Of a stretch of DNA of 64,000 nucleotides, positions 59,622 through 64,000 are shown piece after piece. Position 1 is the first letter of the stretch. Every line of letters starts with the position of its first letter. The DNA is from Trichoplusia ni (taxonomy: Eukaryota > Arthropoda > Insecta > Lepidoptera > Noctuidae): contig NC_039478.1 of NCBI RefSeq assembly GCF_003590095.1, positions 21,514,001 through 21,578,000 on the forward strand, in the 5' to 3' direction. Made by a program: the position numbers and the translations under genes. Under the pieces are notes generated by a model, which did not search any database, was not told the DNA's origin, and was given only the letters and a program-made list of their open reading frames with translations.

Positions 59622-62600
59622 TTAGTGCAAAGCTTCCGGGTAAACTATATTGAAAGTTGACCCGTCCGGCACGTGAACATAAAGACTTTTAGAACTGCTA
59701 ACACGGGAAAGAGCAACATACAACTGACCATGTGAGAAACAACTGACACTGAGATCTACTCCAGCAACACGAAAAGTCTGCCCTTGAGCCTTGTTAATTG
59801 TCATTGCATAACACACCGATACTGGGAATTGCGTCCTTTTAAATTGGAATGGAAAATTATTTGGTATTAAGGGTATTCTGGGAATAAAGACGGTTTCTCC
59901 TGCACCGCAACCTGTTAAAATTTGAGCCTCGATTATATTTTGTTGCAACTGGGTTACTTTTAGTCGAGTTCCATTGCAAAGTTGTGGTGGTTTTAAATTT
60001 CGGAGCATAATAATCGGTATCCCAATTTTTAAACAAATTTCATGAGAGGGAAGTCCGGGCATATTTAAAGAATTTAAAAATTCTATCGGGTAATTAGTGG
60101 CTTCTTGTTCATCGACCATTCTATTTATTGATCTATAAACTTTGCTTTCCCCCTGTATATTCGACAGTATTTTGTTATTGATCTCAGATGCCTGGTCATT
60201 GCGAGGAGTTAAAATAGATCTTTCGCATAGCCAAGAATTGTCCCTATTTAATATATTTGTTACGTCACCGTAAACCGACGATATAAGATGTGGTTGAGAT
60301 TGCACCATACAACATAATTCAGGCGTCAGTATAAGTTTTCCTTGGTGTAGTTGTGGATAGGTACCTTCACCAATCTTTAATAATGTGTCAGAAAATTGAC
60401 TATCATCCGGGTTATCTCCAGTTCTCACTCGCATATTTATAGTCAAATGCACCGATTGTATATCTCGCCATAAATAAGAGCTTTTCAGGCAAGCCCTAAC
60501 CTCATCAGCTCGGGTTCCCCGTGGTATTACCGGTAAGGTTTGTCGGAAATCACCACAAAATAAAACCGTGATACCGCCCATTGGTCGATCATTTTGTCTT
60601 ATATCCCTTAAAGTTCTGTCTACCGCTTCTACTCCTTTTCGATGGGCCATCGTACATTCATCCCATATGATTAAACTACACTCGCGTAATACCTTAGCTT
60701 TGTCGCTATTTCTTGAAATACTACAGGTTGGATTTTCCGTGCGATCTAAATCAATTGGTATTTTAAACATACTGTGAGCAGTTTTACCTCCTGGTAGCAA
60801 TGTTGCAGCTATCCCTGATGAAGCTACGGCAAGCGCAATTTTACGCTGATTTCGAACATAAGCCAATATTAATTTAGTCAAAAAGGTTTTTCCAGTTCCT
60901 CCAGGTGCATCTAAAAACCATATTGTTCCCAAATTATTTTGAACACTATTGCACACGCGGTCATAAACTGAACGTTGTTCTGCAGTCATCATTGGGACAC
61001 CGTTTTCTAATGTTGTCAGCAGTTCCGTTAAATTGTAACCAATCTCTGCGGAATATTCCCTATTAGTTACCTCTCCGACTGAGGTTGGTGTTGGCAAACC
61101 ATATTCACAGAGTGATTTACCGCCTACTGCTGTTAAGTCATCCTGAAGAGCTAATAAGCACTGATTTATGGCAAGATCACGGAAATTATCATTAGTTGTG
61201 CCTTCATCATTGTTAGGTATATTTCTAAGAAAGTCTTCTGAAATTTTTTCTTTATATTTTTCCCATAATGTTACAGTATCTGACAAATTACAAAATGTGA
61301 GTAATGTTACAAATAAATGGCGTAACCGTCGTGGATTATCACTAACACAGGATTCTGCTAAAGCGTCATCCCAATGCTGATCATTTTCAAGCAAATGACG
61401 CGCTTGGCAAGCTGCTTGATAAGTGGGATAAACAACATCGTCTACTTTTCTCAAATCTATAAATGAGGTTGGTCCTCGCACGGTATGTAATAATAATCGC
61501 AAATAGAAACACTCAGCGTTGTTAGGATGAACGGTGTACACTCTACCAAGAACATGTTCTTTAAAAATACCTGACTCGCCATCTACAGGCCTGCCACGGC
61601 GTCTTCGATTAAAGACACCCCGTTGCTTATCGTAGGTATAATACGATGGAACTTCCTCATACAAAAGAGATTTTGCAAAATCATCAGTTTGGCAAAGTCG
61701 AAAGAATGCTAATAAACTTGTTTGTCTAGGGTTCTCTAACCGTTCTGTGACATTTTCGGCGTTGAAATATATACGTTGGCCGCCTTCAAGATGAACATCC
61801 AGATGAGTCACAGGTGGATATCTTTCGTGAATGTTGAAACTTAAGATCCGCCACACAGCTTCTGAAGAACTTATATATCTGCCTGACTGAAATCTTGTAA
61901 CTTCATCATGTTCATTTCTCAAAGCAAATGTAGCTTGGTCACTGCCCTTATTAATATACTTACAAATATATTTTATTGACTCTACACTATTACACATTTC
62001 AACATTTATGTGAGCTTGAAATGCTCTGGACAACACAGGAGAATACGGAACGACCCACCTATTATCTAAAGTAACTTGTTGTCCAGACACTCGCTTTTCA
62101 ACAGTAAAACCATCATTATCTCTTGAACGGCGACGATATAATGGGTATCCATCATGTCCTGTTACAGTGCCATCCACTAAGGCTTTTGGATATCTTTTAG
62201 TGCAACGACCGTCTTGCATGCAAGGAGAATTCCCGTTAAACGAACCACATGGACCATGTATCATATGAGTTTTAACAATGTCGTATAACACGGGATCTGC
62301 AATCGGACTTGGAATTTCAGCACTGATTAAACTGTCTACATCATTAGGTCGAACCTTATCTTTTAACCAAAGCAGGATATGTGCGTGAGGTAAGCCGCGT
62401 TTTTGCCATTCAATACTATACATATAACACAATACTTCTCCAAAAATTTTATCTTTGGTAAGTAGATCTATCATTGATTTTAATTTTAAATAAAAAACTC
62501 TTGCTATGATATCATGGCGGTCATGCGGTGCTTGACCCTCAAGAAGCTCCCGAGTAATTTCATCCCACTTAGGATTGGTAGTTACAGTAATAAATAAGTC

Positions 62601-63215
62601 GGGACGTCCATATTTTCTTACGTAACAAAAAGCATCTTGAGTACGTTCGTGCATGTATCGTGGACCACCAGTAAAAGAAGAGGGCAAAATAACTAAACGA
62701 CCCATATTCACCGTATCGTTATCTTGCTGCATGGCGTCGCGAAGGTGCACGTATTCTTCAACGCGCAGCTGCCTTTGATTAGATCGTATATAAACTAATC
62801 TTTCGGTTTCAATTTTTGCGTACATGTCTACAATAAACTGATTGAATAAGCCACGAAAACGTTGAAAGTATACAAACCTATTCCGTCTTACTTGCAAGTG
62901 GTAACAGTAAAATTGAAGGCATGAAATCTTTTTATTATAATTAGGTGCGCCTGTACGCGGATCAGTTTGGTATAAAGCAAAATTATAACCATCTTCCCCT
63001 CGACAGTATATCAAAGGATATTGCAAACTGTCGTAAGCCCTGTGGGTTTCATAAATACGTTGCAAACGATTATCTCTGGAACGGATAACGATATCACGCC
63101 TATCACATTCCTGGTCGACCAATACCACAGCAACTTCATTCGTGGATGGAGCATTATAACGCCCAGGGTGTTCCTGAGTTGGACGCCTATCGGCATTTAT
63201 AATTGTTATCATCAT
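59622..63215 (-). CDS. Helitron Rep/helicase protein (C-terminal 1197 residues, long intact ORF)
   Basis: Replicates and moves Helitrons by rolling circle: the Rep domain nicks and joins one strand, and the helicase unwinds DNA 5' to 3'. The Helitron-like N-terminal domain spans about residues 1-200. The HUH nuclease motif is RGLPHAHILLWL at about 273-284 (H277, H279), and the paired catalytic tyrosines are in YICKYINKG at about 416-424 (Y416, Y420). A PIF1-type SF1B helicase fills about 740-1190, with Walker A GGTGKT at 772-777, DEC of Walker B at 852-854, GDFRQTLPVI near 889 and the C-terminal LYVALSRV near 1166. All nuclease and ATPase key residues are present. Translation as written would start at an internal ATG; the family's protein normally begins further upstream, where the frame is broken near 63190-63215. 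No endonuclease or OTU extension is seen. Likely recently active but not intact. Confidence 0.93.
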   Translation of the reverse strand: MMITIINADRRPTQEHPGRYNAPSTNEVAVVLVDQECDRRDIVIRSRDNRLQRIYETHRAYDSLQYPLIYCRGEDGYNFALYQTDPRTGAPNYNKKISCLQFYCYHLQVRRNRFVYFQRFRGLFNQFIVDMYAKIETERLVYIRSNQRQLRVEEYVHLRDAMQQDNDTVNMGRLVILPSSFTGGPRYMHERTQDAFCYVRKYGRPDLFITVTTNPKWDEITRELLEGQAPHDRHDIIARVFYLKLKSMIDLLTKDKIFGEVLCYMYSIEWQKRGLPHAHILLWLKDKVRPNDVDSLISAEIPSPIADPVLYDIVKTHMIHGPCGSFNGNSPCMQDGRCTKRYPKALVDGTVTGHDGYPLYRRRSRDNDGFTVEKRVSGQQVTLDNRWVVPYSPVLSRAFQAHINVEMCNSVESIKYICKYINKGSDQATFALRNEHDEVTRFQSGRYISSSEAVWRILSFNIHERYPPVTHLDVHLEGGQRIYFNAENVTERLENPRQTSLLAFFRLCQTDDFAKSLLYEEVPSYYTYDKQRGVFNRRRRGRPVDGESGIFKEHVLGRVYTVHPNNAECFYLRLLLHTVRGPTSFIDLRKVDDVVYPTYQAACQARHLLENDQHWDDALAESCVSDNPRRLRHLFVTLLTFCNLSDTVTLWEKYKEKISEDFLRNIPNNDEGTTNDNFRDLAINQCLLALQDDLTAVGGKSLCEYGLPTPTSVGEVTNREYSAEIGYNLTELLTTLENGVPMMTAEQRSVYDRVCNSVQNNLGTIWFLDAPGGTGKTFLTKLILAYVRNQRKIALAVASSGIAATLLPGGKTAHSMFKIPIDLDRTENPTCSISRNSDKAKVLRECSLIIWDECTMAHRKGVEAVDRTLRDIRQNDRPMGGITVLFCGDFRQTLPVIPRGTRADEVRACLKSSYLWRDIQSVHLTINMRVRTGDNPDDSQFSDTLLKIGEGTYPQLHQGKLILTPELCCMVQSQPHLISSVYGDVTNILNRDNSWLCERSILTPRNDQASEINNKILSNIQGESKVYRSINRMVDEQEATNYPIEFLNSLNMPGLPSHEICLKIGIPIIMLRNLKPPQLCNGTRLKVTQLQQNIIEAQILTGCGAGETVFIPRIPLIPNNFPFQFKRTQFPVSVCYAMTINKAQGQTFRVAGVDLSVSCFSHGQLYVALSRVSSSKSLYVHVPDGSTFNIVYPEALH

Positions 63216-64000
63216 CTCGAGGAAGAGCTTCTAATGCCGATTTAAAACTGCATACATACGAATTAACCTGATGCAACATGTTCTGAAGTTGTGATATGAG
63301 TTCAGTATTTAAATTCGGGAAATATTGATTTCTTATATTCGACTGTTCGTTGTAGTCGGATACAAAATATATTTGAAGAAACTTAGGTTGGTTTTCAGGC
63401 AAAAGGGATCCTATCAAATGGTAAACCTGACCTTGTATCTTAAAAGTAGGCATGAAATGACCTTCTGAGATTTGTTGAGCGCCAAAGGATGTCATTTGAA
63501 ATGCACTATTATAAGTGCGAATATTATCTAAAAACTGTTTAGATTGTATATGTTCCCCTAAAAGTAGTGATTTCAAAGGTTCCGGTGGGTCTTCGAATGA
63601 AGGCAAATTTATTTTACCTGTAGAACAACAGAAACCAGCTGACTCCTTACTCCACTTTGAAGCATTACAAAAACGACATACCACGTTCATATCGCCTATT
63701 ACAGAAGATGATCCATAATCAATTGTGAGGTTATAAGCAAACCCACTTTTATATTTGTCGGACCAAGCCACCGAATTTCTAGATTGATCTTCTATGTGTA
63801 CATCTAAGTTATTAAGGCTATGTCAAAATCTGTCTGCGGTAAGACGGGCCTCTCGCTGTTCGTCCGTTTCAAGAGACCGAATATTTTCGATTCTTAATCT
63901 TTCATTAGACAAACTTACTGATCGTTCTTGTCTCAAAGAATTATAATATTCGCGTACCGACTCTAGTCGTTGTTCATGCTCATGTGCGTCTTCGAGAGAT
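63187..64000 (-). pseudogene. Helitron Rep/helicase N-terminal part, broken by a frameshift and a stop codon
   Basis: Minus-strand coding sequence directly upstream of and overlapping the main Rep/helicase ORF in another frame. It reads from the window edge with a charged Glu/Arg-rich repeat-like segment (QEAR/REARLTADR type, typical of Helitron N termini). It hits TGA at 63823-63825, then stays open to 63187. Past the stop it shows a Cys zinc-finger-like pattern CRFC...GFCC at about 63690-63640, followed by the conserved region before the Rep domain. The frame is lost near 63190-63215, where NNYK runs into a stop while NADRRP continues in the next frame. This implies a small deletion or other indel. 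The two lesions suggest this copy cannot make full-length protein unless the reference has errors there. Confidence 0.8.

Larger units (their letters stand above)
59300..64000 (-). mobile_element. Helitron (rolling-circle transposon), 5' part beyond the window
   Basis: Minus-strand element of at least 4.7 kb. Its 3' end is CTAG at 59300-59303 followed by T. It is preceded by the short imperfect hairpin made from CGCGGACGAAGTCGCGGGC (complement of 59307-59332), the standard Helitron 3' architecture. It holds a 1197-codon Rep/helicase ORF and a broken N-terminal part, with about 320 bases of non-coding DNA between stop and 3' end. The 5' TC end is not reached by 64000. The same terminal sequence ends six short elements elsewhere in the window. 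A second similar end motif lies inside at about 59356-59385. Confidence 0.9.

Overview
This window looks like a piece of a lepidopteran (moth, probably noctuoid) nuclear genome. The DNA is AT-rich and almost free of long ORFs. It carries one host gene split into short exons across more than 20 kb, and many dispersed repeats of kinds that recur in moth genomes: tRNA-derived SINEs, a 5S rRNA-derived SINE, Helitrons with TC...CTAG ends, and MITE-like elements. Nothing suggests a bacterial, plasmid or viral origin. The taxon is inferred from repeat families recognised by eye, not from a search.

The host gene is on the minus strand. Six exons between 45797 and about 24942 join in phase to give about 232 residues of a paired-like homeodomain protein, which I identify as Drgx (dorsal root ganglia homeobox; fly CG34340/Drgx). 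The evidence is the N-terminal FCYHCPP motif (vertebrate DRGX begins MFYFHCPP), the 60-residue homeodomain with Q50 and a THYPDVFTRE segment, and an intron between homeodomain residues 46 and 47. A Ser/Pro/Arg-rich tail follows. The start codon and 5' exon, and possibly the last exon, are not located. A CpG-dense, probably unmethylated stretch at 58560-59170, with several minus-strand TCAGT initiator-like sites, is a candidate promoter.

Layout from low to high coordinates. 1-24.9 kb lies downstream of Drgx: no gene is recognised, there are CpG-denser non-coding patches (10.0-11.6 kb is the strongest), six short non-autonomous Helitrons, SINE pieces, and an old tandem array with dyad symmetry at 17.18-17.70 kb. 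24.9-45.8 kb is the Drgx coding interval with introns of about 0.3-12.2 kb that hold SINEs, a 55-bp duplication and, at 44.37-45.46 kb, an unexplained cluster of a 13-bp motif (CACGGCRATGAAA). 45.8-58.5 kb is upstream or first-intron DNA with a MITE-like element and a complete 5S-derived SINE with target-site duplications. 59.3-64.0 kb is a Helitron on the minus strand with an intact 1197-codon Rep/helicase ORF. Its N-terminal part is broken by a frameshift and a stop codon, and its 5' end lies outside the window.

The non-autonomous Helitrons share the 3' terminal sequence of this Rep/helicase-bearing element, so the window shows a plausible donor and its dependent copies together. The two items least explained by known families are the 13-bp motif cluster and the 17.2-kb dyad tandem array.
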